Positions 15,562 to 24,836 are shown, counted from the first letter of the stretch. The stretch: DNA of 64,000 nt from Cypionkella aquatica (GCF_030161095.1 NZ_BSPP01000002.1:248001-312000); one strand, 5' to 3'. Translations and numbers: made by a program. Notes: generated by a model not told the origin, from the sequence alone.

Positions 15562-17084
15562 TCGGCGGCTTCCTTCATAGGGGCGAAATCATCGGGAAAG
15601 TGGGTCAGCGCGGACATCACCGGGTAAGGCGTGAAGCCGCCCAAGGCGCAAAGCGAACCGGACTTCATCGTGTTGCACAGGTCGGTCAGCAGCGGGATTG
15701 CCGAGGCGTCACCCTTGGCAATCCGGTCCACGGTTTCAACGCCGCGCACAGCACCAATGCGGCAGGGTGTGCATTTGCCACAGGATTCAATCGCGCAGAA
15801 TTCCATCGCGAAGCGTGCCTGTTTCAGCATGTCGGCAGAGTCGTCAAACACCGTCAGGCCAGCGTGGCCGATCAAGCCATCCTTGCCCGCGAATTCTTCG
15901 TATCCGAATGGCGTGTCGAACAAAGCGCGCGGGAAATAGGCACCCAAGGGGCCGCCAACCTGCACCGCCTTGACCGGGCGACCCGAGGCGCTACCGCCCG
16001 CAATTTTATCAACAATTTCGCCCAAGGTCAGGCCAAAGGCGATCTCAAACAGGCCGCCGTGCTTGACGTTTCCGGCGATCTGCAACGGGATGGTGCCCCG
16101 CGAACGGCCAAGGCCGAAGTCCTTGTAGAACGCGGCGCCTTTCTCGAAAATCACCGGCACCGAGGCCAGCGAAATCACGTTGTTCACCACGGTTGGTTTC
16201 GCCATGAAGCCTTGCAGCGCGGGCAGCGGCGGCTTGGCGCGCACAACACCCCGTTTACCTTCAAGCGAGTTCAGCAGGCTGGTTTCCTCGCCACAAACAT
16301 AAGCCCCGGCACCAACACGAATTTCGATGTTGAACGCGTTGGCCGAGCCCAAAACCGAAGCCCCCAGCACGCCTGCATCGGTGGCAATTTTCACCGCCTT
16401 TTGCATCACTTCAATGGCAATCGGGTATTCTGAACGGATATACACAAATCCCTTGGTGGCCCCGGTGGCAAGGCCTGCGATGATCATGCCTTCGATCAGA
16501 GTGAAGGGGTCGCCTTCCATCAGCATGCGGTCGGCGAAGGTGGCGCTATCGCCTTCATCCGCGTTGCAGACGATGTACTTGCGATCCGCCACAGCCTCGG
16601 ACACGGTTTTCCACTTAATGCCCGTCGGAAAGCCCGCACCGCCACGACCGCGCAGGCCGGAATTGGTGACTTCGGCAACGATGCCAGCTTTATCCATGCC
16701 AAGCGCCAGCGTCAGGCCGGCCAGCCCGCCGTGGGCCTTGTAATCATCAAGCGACAACGGGTCGATCACGCCAACACGCGCGAAGGTCAGCCGGGTTTGG
16801 GCCTTAAGCCACGGTAAGTCTTCGGTTTTTCCCAAAGCCTTCGGATGCGAAGCCAGATCGCCGAACAGCGCAGGCACATCGCTTAATGTCAGCGGGCCGA
16901 ATGCCATGCGACCTGCATCGGTGACGATTTCGGCCATCGGCTCCAGCCAGACCATGCCATGCGAGCCATTGCGAACAAGCGTTAGGTTTACACCGCGCGC
17001 TTTGGCTTGGAACATCAGCGACTCAGCAATTTCATCAGCACCAAGCGCTACGGCGGCGCTATCAAGGGGCAGGTAAATCTTCAT
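15558..17084 (-). CDS. fdsB: NAD-dependent formate dehydrogenase beta (FMN/NAD-binding) subunit
   Basis: This 508-residue protein is homologous to complex I NuoF, preceded by a thioredoxin-like ferredoxin segment. It binds FMN, NAD and a [4Fe-4S] cluster and passes electrons from FdsA to NAD+. The glycine-rich nucleotide site is GRGGAGFPTG (residues 146-155). The C-terminal cluster motif ESCGKCTPCRIG is followed by a further Cys in SLCALGG. ATGA overlaps at both ends (fdsG and fdsA) indicate a tightly coupled operon. Confidence 0.96.
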   Translation of the reverse strand: MKIYLPLDSAAVALGADEIAESLMFQAKARGVNLTLVRNGSHGMVWLEPMAEIVTDAGRMAFGPLTLSDVPALFGDLASHPKALGKTEDLPWLKAQTRLTFARVGVIDPLSLDDYKAHGGLAGLTLALGMDKAGIVAEVTNSGLRGRGGAGFPTGIKWKTVSEAVADRKYIVCNADEGDSATFADRMLMEGDPFTLIEGMIIAGLATGATKGFVYIRSEYPIAIEVMQKAVKIATDAGVLGASVLGSANAFNIEIRVGAGAYVCGEETSLLNSLEGKRGVVRAKPPLPALQGFMAKPTVVNNVISLASVPVIFEKGAAFYKDFGLGRSRGTIPLQIAGNVKHGGLFEIAFGLTLGEIVDKIAGGSASGRPVKAVQVGGPLGAYFPRALFDTPFGYEEFAGKDGLIGHAGLTVFDDSADMLKQARFAMEFCAIESCGKCTPCRIGAVRGVETVDRIAKGDASAIPLLTDLCNTMKSGSLCALGGFTPYPVMSALTHFPDDFAPMKEAAE

Positions 17085-17548
17085 TTCAGACCCCCAATGA
17101 TCGCGTCAATCCGGGCTTCATCGACCCGGCCCACCAGCTTGCCATCGACAATCGCAGCCGGGCCGCAGGCGCACAGGCCAAGGCAGAAAATCGGCTCCAG
17201 CGTCACATTGCCGTCTTTGGTCGTTTCATGCCATTCGATGCCCAGAGCCTTTTGCGCATGGGCGGCGACACGATCTGCCCCCATCGACTGACAGCTTTCG
17301 GCGCGGCAGAGTTTCAGCACATGCTTGCCCGCAGGATGCTCGCGGAAATCGTGATAAAAGCTCATCACGCCATGCACTTCGGCCTTCGACAGGCTCAGAT
17401 CCTGCGCGATGATCGGCAACGCCGCTTGCGGCACATAACCAAATTCGGCCTGAATCGCATGCAGGATCGGAAGCAGAGAACCCTCCATCCCTTTGTGAGT
17501 GTTCAGGATTTCCTCAACCCGGGTGGTGATATCGGCGGAATCAAGCAT
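17081..17548 (-). CDS. fdsG: NAD-dependent formate dehydrogenase gamma subunit (NuoE-like)
   Basis: This 155-residue NuoE homologue carries one [2Fe-2S] cluster in the electron path to NAD. Ligands are Cys81 and Cys86 (CRAESCQS) and Cys122 and Cys126 (CLGLCACGP). The start at 17548 (MLDSADITTRVEEIL) gives the usual family length and has AAAGGG upstream; the frame is open 28 codons further but those residues are not family-like. It is the first structural gene of the operon and follows the lysR gene on the same strand. A palindromic LysR-type site lies in the gap. Confidence 0.93.
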   Translation of the reverse strand: MLDSADITTRVEEILNTHKGMEGSLLPILHAIQAEFGYVPQAALPIIAQDLSLSKAEVHGVMSFYHDFREHPAGKHVLKLCRAESCQSMGADRVAAHAQKALGIEWHETTKDGNVTLEPIFCLGLCACGPAAIVDGKLVGRVDEARIDAIIGGLK

Positions 17549-17622
17549 ATGGCGGCCCTTTGGTAGCTTGGGGCCTGTGATACGCCGTTTGATAGCGAAA
17601 TCAATATGGATATATCGTTGTT

Positions 17623-17641
17623 CAATAGGCATAGCCTATTG
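17623..17641 (-). promoter_or_regulatory. Candidate LysR-type operator upstream of fdsG
   Basis: CAATAGGC-ATA-GCCTATTG is a perfect 8-nt inverted repeat containing ATAG-N7-CTAT, which fits the T-N11-A pattern of LysR-type regulator sites. It lies about 75 nt upstream of the fdsG start and overlaps the last codons of the LysR gene. It could control fdsGBACD. Binding is inferred, not shown. Confidence 0.5.
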
Positions 17642-18526
17642 GCGCAGGCGGGCCGCCAGCTTTGCGGCCTCGTCCATAAGCGCTTGCAGAACAGGGGTTT
17701 GCGGATCCCGCTTGGCGGTGATCAGGCCGACCAGATGCTCGGCCTCTGGCTCGACAATCGGGATCGCTTTCAGGCCCTGGCCTGTGAACATCTCGGCCAG
17801 TTTCATCGGCACCACCGAGGCCCAAAGCCCGGATTTCACATGCGCCACCAAGGCAATACTCGAATTGGATTCTACGGTTGGCGAAATTCGCACGCCGACT
17901 TCGGCCAGATGCTGATTGACGATGCGGCGGTTCTGCATGTCAGAGGTCAAAAGGCACAGGGGTTCATGGATCAGTTCGCTCCACGTCACTTGTGCACGAT
18001 CGGCCAGCGGTGAATTGGGCGCGCAGAGATAGCGGTAGAATTCGGTGTAAAGTGGGGTTTGAGTGACGCGACCAAGGGGTTCGTTGTCGAGATAGGTCAG
18101 GCCAGCATCGAGTTCCAGACTTTCGATGCCCGCAAGGATTTCGGCCGAGGTTCGCGATAGCAAAGTGACGCGCATGTTCGGATGACGGGCGGTGAAGGGC
18201 GCGGTCAGATCGGCGACCATCGGCAAAGCTGTGGGGATCACGCCGATGCGCAGATTGCCCGACAGACCCGAATGAACCGTGCGCATCTCGTCCTTCAGCG
18301 CGCGCATGTCGCCGACGATGCGGCGCGCCCAATCCAGCACGCGCTGGCCCTCCGGGGTCAGACCCTGAAACCGCGAGCCGCGGAACACCAGTTGCACGCC
18401 CAACTGATCTTCCAACTGGCGGATGGCCGACGACAGGCTGGGTTGCGTGACGCGACAAACCTCGGCCGCGCGGCCAAAGTGGCGCTCGTTGGCAAGCGCG
18501 ATGAACATTTCCAGCTTGTCGATCAT
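17636..18526 (-). CDS. fdsR: LysR-family regulator, probable regulator of formate dehydrogenase
   Basis: This 296-residue LysR regulator has an N-terminal winged helix-turn-helix (MFIALANERHFGRAAEVC, VTQPSLSSAIRQLE) and a periplasmic-binding-fold effector domain (NLRIGVIPTALP onward). The start at 18526 (MIDKLEMF) is where family members begin; the frame is open 25 codons further upstream without similarity. It lies directly upstream of fdsG in the same direction, an arrangement seen for fdsR in other bacteria. The symbol rests on context. The effector is unknown; formate or a related signal is plausible. Confidence 0.87.
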   Translation of the reverse strand: MIDKLEMFIALANERHFGRAAEVCRVTQPSLSSAIRQLEDQLGVQLVFRGSRFQGLTPEGQRVLDWARRIVGDMRALKDEMRTVHSGLSGNLRIGVIPTALPMVADLTAPFTARHPNMRVTLLSRTSAEILAGIESLELDAGLTYLDNEPLGRVTQTPLYTEFYRYLCAPNSPLADRAQVTWSELIHEPLCLLTSDMQNRRIVNQHLAEVGVRISPTVESNSSIALVAHVKSGLWASVVPMKLAEMFTGQGLKAIPIVEPEAEHLVGLITAKRDPQTPVLQALMDEAAKLAARLRQ

Positions 18527-18651
18527 TCGGGCAGGGTGGCGGGGAATGGCGTGATGCGCAAGGGTTGGGTTGACGGATCCGCGGGCGAGTATTTGGGCCA
18601 ATGTGAATGGCTAGCGTTGTGCTTTGAGGGGGGAGCGCTTAGCTTTGCGGG

Positions 18652-19440
18652 ATGATGAAATTTATCCCCTTTGTGAAGAAATCCCCTGTCGTTCCGGTGA
18701 TCCGGTTGGCGGGGACAATTGGCGGCGGGCGCAATGCGCTGAGTGATGCGGGGCTGGCCGCGATCATCGAAAAAGCCTTCAAGATGAAGCCTGCGGCGGT
18801 GGCGCTGGTGGTGAATTCTCCGGGCGGGTCGCCAGTGCAATCGAGCCTGATCGCGGCGCGTGTGCGGCGGTTGGCGGAGGAGAAATCTGTCCCCGTGCAT
18901 GCCTTTGTCGAGGATGTCGCAGCCTCGGGCGGCTATTGGCTGGCCTGTGCGGCGGATCAGATCTGGGTCGATCCGTCGTCGATTGTGGGGTCAATCGGCG
19001 TGATTTTCGCCAGCTTTGGCTTTCCCGAGCTGATGGCCAAGCAGGGAGTGGAGCGGCGGGTGGTCGCCGCTGGCACGCAGAAAAGCTTTGCCGATCCGTT
19101 TCTGCCGCAAAAACCCGAGGATGTAGAGCGGTTGAAGGCTTTGCAGGCGCCCATTCACGAGGCGTTCATTGCGCATGTGAAAGCGCGACGCGGCAGCCGA
19201 TTGGCCGATGCTGATCTGTTTAACGCCGATATTTGGGTGGGGCAGCGGTCTGTTGATCTGGGGCTGACCGACGGAGTGGCGCATCTGGTCCCCAAACTTA
19301 AGTCGCTGTATGGCGACAAGGTAAAGCTGGTGCCGCTGGGGCAAAAGCGCGGGTTGCTGGCCCGGTTTGGCCTGAATATAGCCGAAGATGCGCTGGCATC
19401 GGTCGAAGAACGCGCGCTTTGGGCGCGATACGGATTGTAG
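18652..19440 (+). CDS. S49 family peptidase (SppA/SohB-like)
   Basis: This 262-residue single-domain Clp-fold serine protease has its nucleophile in VAASGGYWLACA (Ser92) and the general-base lysine in AAGTQKSFADPF (Lys144). That Ser/Lys pair and single domain match the short SppA type rather than the duplicated 67-kDa enzyme. The oxyanion-type NSPGGS and VGSIGV strands are present. No N-terminal membrane anchor or signal peptide is visible, unlike many SppA proteins, so it may act on the cytoplasmic side. Start ATGATG has two possible codons 3 nt apart. Confidence 0.9.
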   Translation: MMKFIPFVKKSPVVPVIRLAGTIGGGRNALSDAGLAAIIEKAFKMKPAAVALVVNSPGGSPVQSSLIAARVRRLAEEKSVPVHAFVEDVAASGGYWLACAADQIWVDPSSIVGSIGVIFASFGFPELMAKQGVERRVVAAGTQKSFADPFLPQKPEDVERLKALQAPIHEAFIAHVKARRGSRLADADLFNADIWVGQRSVDLGLTDGVAHLVPKLKSLYGDKVKLVPLGQKRGLLARFGLNIAEDALASVEERALWARYGL

Positions 19441-19441
19441 A

Positions 19442-19627
19442 ATGATCAAAGCCGTCATCGTCTTTCTGTTGGTCATGGTCGCCATTGGCATGGTCGGCAA
19501 CGCATTATTTCCCGGCAAACTTGGCTATTCGGTAAAAAAGCGGCTGGGCTTGGCAAATCCTGCTACCTGCAAGCGCTGCGGGCGCTATGTGATCGGCTCG
19601 AAGGGCTGCGATTGCAAAAAGGGGTGA
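19442..19627 (+). CDS. Small membrane protein with C-terminal cysteine motif
   Basis: This 61-residue protein starts 1 nt after the S49 peptidase stop. Residues 2-23 form one hydrophobic segment, followed by a basic linker (KKRLGL). The C-terminal CKRCGRYVIGSKGCDCKK has four cysteines arranged CxxC...CxC, suggesting a small zinc site. Function unknown. Tight packing between the peptidase and the downstream SDR suggests one transcript and supports it being a real gene. Confidence 0.7.
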   Translation: MIKAVIVFLLVMVAIGMVGNALFPGKLGYSVKKRLGLANPATCKRCGRYVIGSKGCDCKKG

Positions 19628-19629
19628 CA

Positions 19630-20406
19630 ATGCGGGCATTGGTGACAGGGGCGGGCAAACGGCTGGGCCGCGAGATGGCGCTGTATCTGGCGCGGCGCGG
19701 CTATGATGTGGCCGTGCATTATGCAAGCTCGCGCAAAGAGGCCGAGGCCGTGGCGAAAGAGATCACCGCGATGGGGCGCAAGGCGGTGGCTTTGCGGGCC
19801 GATCTGTTGATTGAAACGCAGGTGGAAAAGCTGGTGCCGATGGCGGTACAGGGTTTGGGCGGGCCGCTGACGGTGCTGATCAACAATGCTTCGATCTTTG
19901 AGAATGACTCTGTCGCGACGGCGACCCGCAAAAGCTGGGATCGCCATATGGAAAGCAACCTGCGCGCGCCGTTTGTGCTGACGCAGGCCTTTGCAGCGCA
20001 GGTGCCGCCGCCAGTGCTGGACTATCATGGCGAACCGGTGGCCTGCGGTATGGTGCTGAACATGCTGGATCAGCGGGTGCATAAGCTGACTCCGCAGTTT
20101 ATCTCTTACACTTTGGCCAAGATGGGGCTTTGGGCCCTGACGCGGACAGCGGCGCAGGATCTGGCGCCGCGGGTGCGGGTGAATGGCATCGGGCCGGGGC
20201 CAACGCTGCAAGGCATCCGACAAAGCGATGAAAGTTTCAGTCAGCAGCGCGCGGCAACCATTCTGAAACGCGGCTCAAATCCTGCCGATATCACTGCGGC
20301 GCTAGGGTTTTTTCTCGATTCAGTGGCGGTGACAGGGCAAATGATCTCTGTTGATGGCGGCCAGCATCTGGCTTGGAAAACCCCGGATGTGATGGATTTT
20401 GACTAG
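19630..20406 (+). CDS. SDR family oxidoreductase, pteridine reductase/FolM-like
   Basis: This is a 258-residue classical short-chain dehydrogenase. The cofactor motif TGAGKRLGRE has the TGxxxRxG form typical of pteridine reductases (PTR1/FolM) rather than TGxxxGxG. The catalytic YTLAKMGLW and a C-terminal GQMISVDGGQHL are present. A role in pterin or folate reduction is the best guess from the motif, but other carbonyl substrates are possible. The start at 19630 has AAGGGG about 8 nt upstream and follows the small membrane protein by 2 nt. A short hairpin (AGGCGAA-AA-TTCGCCT, 20405-20420) covers the stop. Confidence 0.82.
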   Translation: MRALVTGAGKRLGREMALYLARRGYDVAVHYASSRKEAEAVAKEITAMGRKAVALRADLLIETQVEKLVPMAVQGLGGPLTVLINNASIFENDSVATATRKSWDRHMESNLRAPFVLTQAFAAQVPPPVLDYHGEPVACGMVLNMLDQRVHKLTPQFISYTLAKMGLWALTRTAAQDLAPRVRVNGIGPGPTLQGIRQSDESFSQQRAATILKRGSNPADITAALGFFLDSVAVTGQMISVDGGQHLAWKTPDVMDFD

Positions 20407-20716
20407 GCGAAAATTCGCCTCGCTTGAAAGTTGTCCACTTTTTGCAATGCCTTCACAGGTGCGTTACAAAAAGTTCTGATTTATCAGGGATTTGCCAAGG
20501 GTTAATAAATCTTTCGTTTGTTTTCAGTGGCTTATTATTTCGCCTAAAAAATAGGCAATTCGGCGAATGGGGCCAAAAACAAGGGAAATTTGGCGGTTCT
20601 GAAATCTTCTCCGCAATGTTATCCACAGAAATCGGGGATAGCTTTGCTCTTGTCCTGCCCCATTTATCATTGCAGCTAGCGTGTAGAATCGACGAATCTT
20701 CGGGGGGTGTTTTCGT
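20407..20716. other. AT-rich intergenic region upstream of uvrC, with one consensus DnaA box
   Basis: These 310 nt lack a convincing gene and are visibly richer in A and T than the surroundings. They contain TTATCCACA (20619-20627), an exact DnaA-box consensus, and a short inverted repeat GCCTA-AAAAA-TAGGC (20542-20556). The rest presumably carries the uvrC promoter. A single box does not make an origin, and no cluster of further boxes was seen. Confidence 0.5.
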
Positions 20717-22588
20717 ATGACTGAGATCAGCCTTACCGAGGTCGGCTTGACCGGGCACGACCTTATTCAGGATTACCTGAAAACGCTGGACGGCAGCCCC
20801 GGCGTCTACCGCATGCTGAACGCGGCGTCCGAGGTGCTTTACGTTGGCAAGGCGCGGAATTTGCGGGCGCGGGTGTCGAACTATGCCCGACCTTCGGGGC
20901 ACTCTGGCCGGATCGCGCGGATGATTTCGGAAACCGTCTCGATGATGTTTCTGACCACGCGGACGGAAACCGAGGCTTTGCTGCTAGAGCAGAACCTGAT
21001 CAAGCAGTTGAAGCCACGCTATAACGTGCTGCTGCGCGACGACAAAAGCTTTCCGAATATTCTGATAAGCACCGAGCATCCGTTCCCGCAGTTGAAAAAG
21101 CATCGCGGCAAGCGCAGCGAAAAGGGCAGCTATTTCGGACCGTTTGCCTCTGCTGGGGCGGTCAATCGCACGCTGAACCAGCTGCAAAAGGTATTCCTGC
21201 TGCGCAACTGTTCGGATTCGATGTTCGACAGCCGCACCCGGCCTTGTCTGCAGTATCAGATCAAGCGCTGTGCAGCACCTTGCACCGGGCGGATTGATGG
21301 GCCGGGCTATGCGACCTTGGTGGCGGATGCCGAGCGGTTTTTGCAGGGCAAGACCACGACTGTTCAATCGAACTTGGCGGCGGAAATGAATATCGCCTCG
21401 GAAGCGATGGAATTTGAGCGCGCCGCGGCGTTGCGGGATCGGATCAAGGCGCTGACTCAGGTGCAGCAATCGCAGGGGATCAACCCGGCGGGGGTGGCCG
21501 AGGCGGATGTGATCGCCCTGCATCTTGATGCCGGGCAGGCGTGCGTGCAGGTGTTCTTCATCCGCGCCAATCAAAGCTGGGGCAACCGTGACTTCTATCC
21601 GCGCACCGGGGCGGGGGCGGATGAGGCCGAGATTTTGGAAGCCTTCGTTGCGCAGTTTTACGACGATAAGGAACCGCCCCGGCTGATCCTGTTGTCGCAT
21701 CCGGTGGAGAATGAGGATCTGGTGACGGACCTTTTGTCCGAGCGGGCCGGGCGCAAGGTGGAACTCGCGGTGCCGCAGCGGGGTGAGAAGGCCGAGTTGG
21801 TGGAAAACGCGGTCAGGAATGCCCGCGAAAGTCTGGCGCGGAAGATGTCGGAAAGCTCGACCCAGAACAAGTTGTTGGCAGGGCTGGCCGAGGCGTTTGA
21901 TCTGGATGCGCCACCCACGCGGATCGAGGTTTATGATAACGCCCACATTCAAGGATCTGACGCGGTTGGGGGTATGATCGTGGCGGGGGCGGAAGGTTTC
22001 CTGAAATCGCAGTATCGCAAGTTTAACATCAAATCGGCGGCGGGGAAGAATTCCGACGATTTCGGCATGATGCGCGAGGTGATGACGCGGCGGTTTGAGC
22101 GGCTGTTGAAGGAAGACCCCGAGCGGAGTTCGGGAAGCTGGCCGGACCTGCTGTTGATCGACGGCGGGGCTGGGCAGGTTTCGGCTGTCGCGGGGATTCT
22201 GGCGGAACTTGGCGTCGATGATATCGCGATGGTGGGGGTGGCCAAGGGGATTGATCGCGACGCGGGCAAGGAAGAATTCTACCGCACGGGCATGCCGGTG
22301 AAGGCGTTGCAGCGCAATGATCCGGTGCTGTATTTCATCCAAAGGCTGCGGGATGAGGCGCACCGCTGGGCGAATGGGGCGCATCGGGCGAAGCGGGCCA
22401 AGCAGGTCTCGATCACACCGCTGGATGATATTCCGGGGGTGGGCGCGGTCAGGAAGCGGGCCTTGCTGGCGCATTTCGGATCTGCCAAGGCGGTGTCTCG
22501 GGCAGGGGTGCCGGATCTGATGGCGGTGCCGGGGGTGTCCGAGGCGATGGCACGTGCGATCAGCGATTTCTTCAGCACGCGGGGCTAG
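20717..22588 (+). CDS. uvrC: Excinuclease ABC subunit C
   Basis: This 623-residue protein makes the two incisions around DNA lesions in nucleotide excision repair with UvrA and UvrB. Domain order is canonical. An N-terminal GIY-YIG nuclease ([22 protein letters not shown]) is followed by a cysteine-bearing linker ([13 protein letters not shown]) and a UVR helix pair that contacts UvrB (residues about 210-245). The RNase H-like nuclease follows ([26 protein letters not shown]). A C-terminal helix-hairpin-helix pair completes it ([22 protein letters not shown]). Length is typical. Confidence 0.98.
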   Translation: MTEISLTEVGLTGHDLIQDYLKTLDGSPGVYRMLNAASEVLYVGKARNLRARVSNYARPSGHSGRIARMISETVSMMFLTTRTETEALLLEQNLIKQLKPRYNVLLRDDKSFPNILISTEHPFPQLKKHRGKRSEKGSYFGPFASAGAVNRTLNQLQKVFLLRNCSDSMFDSRTRPCLQYQIKRCAAPCTGRIDGPGYATLVADAERFLQGKTTTVQSNLAAEMNIASEAMEFERAAALRDRIKALTQVQQSQGINPAGVAEADVIALHLDAGQACVQVFFIRANQSWGNRDFYPRTGAGADEAEILEAFVAQFYDDKEPPRLILLSHPVENEDLVTDLLSERAGRKVELAVPQRGEKAELVENAVRNARESLARKMSESSTQNKLLAGLAEAFDLDAPPTRIEVYDNAHIQGSDAVGGMIVAGAEGFLKSQYRKFNIKSAAGKNSDDFGMMREVMTRRFERLLKEDPERSSGSWPDLLLIDGGAGQVSAVAGILAELGVDDIAMVGVAKGIDRDAGKEEFYRTGMPVKALQRNDPVLYFIQRLRDEAHRWANGAHRAKRAKQVSITPLDDIPGVGAVRKRALLAHFGSAKAVSRAGVPDLMAVPGVSEAMARAISDFFSTRG

Positions 22589-22837
22589 TGTCCACGCGTG
22601 GGCAGGGCTTTGGGTCTATATATATCAATGGTTTAAGATGGGGTTGTTCATAAAGCCTTAACTTTTGCCCCGCAATTGAACGGGCAGAACCAGCAAGCTT
22701 GTGGGCGCGCAGCTGCGGCTTTCAAGCCCCTGCGCCCGTGCATTGTTGCACAGGCGGTAGGGCCGAAACAGGCGTTGTCTTGGCGGGAAAATCAGCCAGA
22801 CTGTTCAGTTCAGATTTCTGTCAAAGGATATGACATC

Positions 22838-23920
22838 ATGACGGCTTCGATTTTTGCCCCTACCAAAATGGGCCCCCATTCCTTGCAAAACCGGGTGGTG
22901 ATGAACCCTATGACCCGCTCGCGCGCTGACGTTGATGCGGTGCCGACGCCGATCATGGCGGAGTATTACGGCCAGCGTGGCACGGCTGGGTTGATTGTCA
23001 CCGAAGGCACCGCGCCAAGCCCGAATGGCCGTGGATATGCCCGCACGCCGGGGCTGTGGAATGACGCGCAGGTTGCGGGCTGGACGCCGGTGACGGCGGC
23101 GGCGCATGCCAAGGGAGCGAAGATTTTCGCGCAGATCATGCATACCGGTCGGGTCAGCCATGCCGGCAACATGCCTGAGGGGGCGAAGATTGTCGCGCCT
23201 TCGGCCATCGCTTTGGCGGGGCAGATGTATACCGACGCTGCGGGCATGCAGGATTATCCGGTGCCGCAGGAAATGACCGAAGCGGATATTCAGCAAGCCA
23301 AGGCCGAGTTTGTCACCGCCGCAAAAAATGCGATTGCTGCGGGGTTTGACGGGGTCGAGCTGCACGCGGCGAACGGGTATCTGCTGGAGCAGTTCATCTC
23401 GCCCGATACCAACAAGCGCGTGGATGGCTGGGGCGGATCGGTGGCCAATCGGTCGCGGTTCTTGCTGGAGGTTGCGCAAGAGGTCGTCGCGGCGATTGGT
23501 GGCGATAAGGTTGGGGTGCGGATTTCGCCTTATGGGATGGCATCGGGGATGGCGGCCTATGCCGAGGTGGACGAGACTTATCTGGCGTTGATGGCGCGCC
23601 TTGCTGAGATCGGCTTGATCTATGTGCATCTGGTTGATCACGCGGCGATGGGCAATCCGGCGATTCCGGCAGAGTTCCGCGCCAAGTTGAAAGCAGCCTG
23701 GCCGCGGACCTTTATCGTCGGCGGCAGTGTGGATGCGGCTTCGGCGCAGGCGGCGGTCGATGCGGGCGCGGCGGATCTGGTTGGATTTGGCCGGGCATTC
23801 ATCGCCAACCCGGATCTGGTGGCGCGGATGCAGGCGGGGGCCAGCTTGGCTGCGCCGGATTCTGCCACCTTCTATACGCCGGGCGAAAAGGGCTACACGG
23901 ATTACCCTGCCTTGGGCTGA
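22838..23920 (+). CDS. Old Yellow Enzyme family alkene reductase (NemA-like)
   Basis: This 360-residue FMN-dependent TIM-barrel enzyme probably reduces electrophilic alkenes, nitro compounds or maleimides with NAD(P)H. Family segments are APTKMGPHSLQNRVVMNPMTRSRA at the FMN-binding start (described by its residues 6-29), QIMHTGRVSH with the substrate-binding histidine, FDGVELHAANGYLLEQF and a C-terminal GFGRAFIANPDL. The start at 22838 is supported by AAAGGA; the frame is open 54 codons further upstream but those residues are not conserved. A strong intrinsic terminator follows 32 nt after the stop. The 249 nt upstream hold no other gene. Confidence 0.92.
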   Translation: MTASIFAPTKMGPHSLQNRVVMNPMTRSRADVDAVPTPIMAEYYGQRGTAGLIVTEGTAPSPNGRGYARTPGLWNDAQVAGWTPVTAAAHAKGAKIFAQIMHTGRVSHAGNMPEGAKIVAPSAIALAGQMYTDAAGMQDYPVPQEMTEADIQQAKAEFVTAAKNAIAAGFDGVELHAANGYLLEQFISPDTNKRVDGWGGSVANRSRFLLEVAQEVVAAIGGDKVGVRISPYGMASGMAAYAEVDETYLALMARLAEIGLIYVHLVDHAAMGNPAIPAEFRAKLKAAWPRTFIVGGSVDAASAQAAVDAGAADLVGFGRAFIANPDLVARMQAGASLAAPDSATFYTPGEKGYTDYPALG

Positions 23921-23952
23921 AGCCGTCCGGAGCGATTGCTTGAAAATCTGGA

Positions 23953-23982
23953 AAGGCCGCGCGGGATGCGCGGCCTTTTTTT
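23953..23982 (+). terminator. Intrinsic terminator of the Old Yellow Enzyme gene
   Basis: AAGGCCGCGC, loop GGGAT, GCGCGGCCTT: a perfect 10-bp stem followed by a run of T. This is the strongest intrinsic terminator seen in the window. Confidence 0.93.
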
Positions 23983-23999
23983 ATGGGGGCAATTTCTAC

Positions 24000-24016
24000 G
24001 GTCCCAACTCGGGACC
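24000..24016. promoter_or_regulatory. Inverted repeat in the azoreductase upstream region
   Basis: GGTCCC-AACTC-GGGACC is a perfect 6-bp inverted repeat about 215 nt upstream of the azoreductase start, in an otherwise gene-free 247-nt stretch. It has no T-run and lies after the preceding terminator, so an operator is more likely than a terminator. The binding protein is unknown. Confidence 0.35.
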
Positions 24017-24229
24017 ATATTCGGGTATTTGGAATCAATGGGTTACACTGCCAGCTTTAGGCTTTCTTAACGATTGCGCCAAGACTGGGGGTTTTCGCTG
24101 TTGTGCCGTGCAGGCTATTTCTGTGCATAGATGCGCAATGGAGGTGCGATTCCTCTAATTGCGCAGAGAGGAGAAAGCGCGCATCTAGGGTGCATAGAAT
24201 TCCTCCTTATGCTGAAATGGACCCTGAAA

Positions 24230-24820
24230 ATGACCAATATCCTGCGCGTTGAATCTTCGATCAAACCGGCTGGCGCGGTGTCGCGTCGGCTGACCGACCG
24301 GATCATGGACCGTGTTCTGGCGGCCAACCCCGGTGCAACTGTTGTGACCCGCGACCTGTCGGCTGGCGTTGCCGCGATTGACGGCGCTTGGTTGGGCGCG
24401 ATGTTTACCCCGGCGGATGCCCGCAATGACGATCAAAAAGCCACTGCGGCCTATGCCGATGCGCTGCTGGCCGAAGTCAAAGCCGCTGACCTGCTGGTGA
24501 TCGCGCTGCCAGTGTATAACTTTGGCGTGCCGTCGCAGTTGAAATCGTGGATTGATCAGCTGGCCCGCAAAGGCGAGACCTTCAACTACACCGAAACCGG
24601 CCCGGTTGGCCTGTTGACCGGCAAGCGCGCGATCGTGGCCTATACCTCGGACGGCACCAAGATTGGCTCGGAAATTGACTTTGCTTCGGGCTATGTGCGC
24701 CACATGCTGGGCTTTTTTGGCATCACCGATGTGCAATTCGCAGCGGCTGACGCGATGGCTTTTGGCCCCGAAGCTGCGATTGCCAAGGGTGAATCGGAAG
24801 TGGACGCTTTGGCAGCCTAA
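24230..24820 (+). CDS. azoR: FMN-dependent NADH-azoreductase
   Basis: This 196-residue flavodoxin-fold protein of the AzoR family reduces quinones and azo compounds with NADH. Matching segments are the N-terminal phosphate-binding ILRVESSIKPAGAVSRRLTD (residues 4-23), the central ALPVYNFGVPSQLKSWID that shapes the flavin site, and GYVRHMLGFFGITDVQF near the C terminus. The start at 24230 matches where AzoR proteins begin; an ATG at 24209 is also in frame, but neither has a strong ribosome site. An inverted repeat upstream may be an operator. It is followed by a repeat element and an intrinsic terminator. Confidence 0.93.
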   Translation: MTNILRVESSIKPAGAVSRRLTDRIMDRVLAANPGATVVTRDLSAGVAAIDGAWLGAMFTPADARNDDQKATAAYADALLAEVKAADLLVIALPVYNFGVPSQLKSWIDQLARKGETFNYTETGPVGLLTGKRAIVAYTSDGTKIGSEIDFASGYVRHMLGFFGITDVQFAAADAMAFGPEAAIAKGESEVDALAA

Positions 24821-24836
24821 GCCTGCTGGGCTGGCC

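Noticed and set aside
12721-15627. Plus-strand open frames of 549 and 417 codons opposite fdsA
   Set aside because: The minus strand encodes a fully motif-complete formate dehydrogenase alpha subunit; the plus-strand products are compositional shadows.
20407-20716. SOS (LexA) box of the GTTC-N7-GTTC type before uvrC
   Set aside because: GTTC occurs (for example in AAGTTCTGATTTATC) but the second half-site is missing at the required spacing.
20407-20716. Replication origin
   Set aside because: Only one exact DnaA box, no dnaA, dnaN, hemE or par genes nearby, and no repeated 13-mers.
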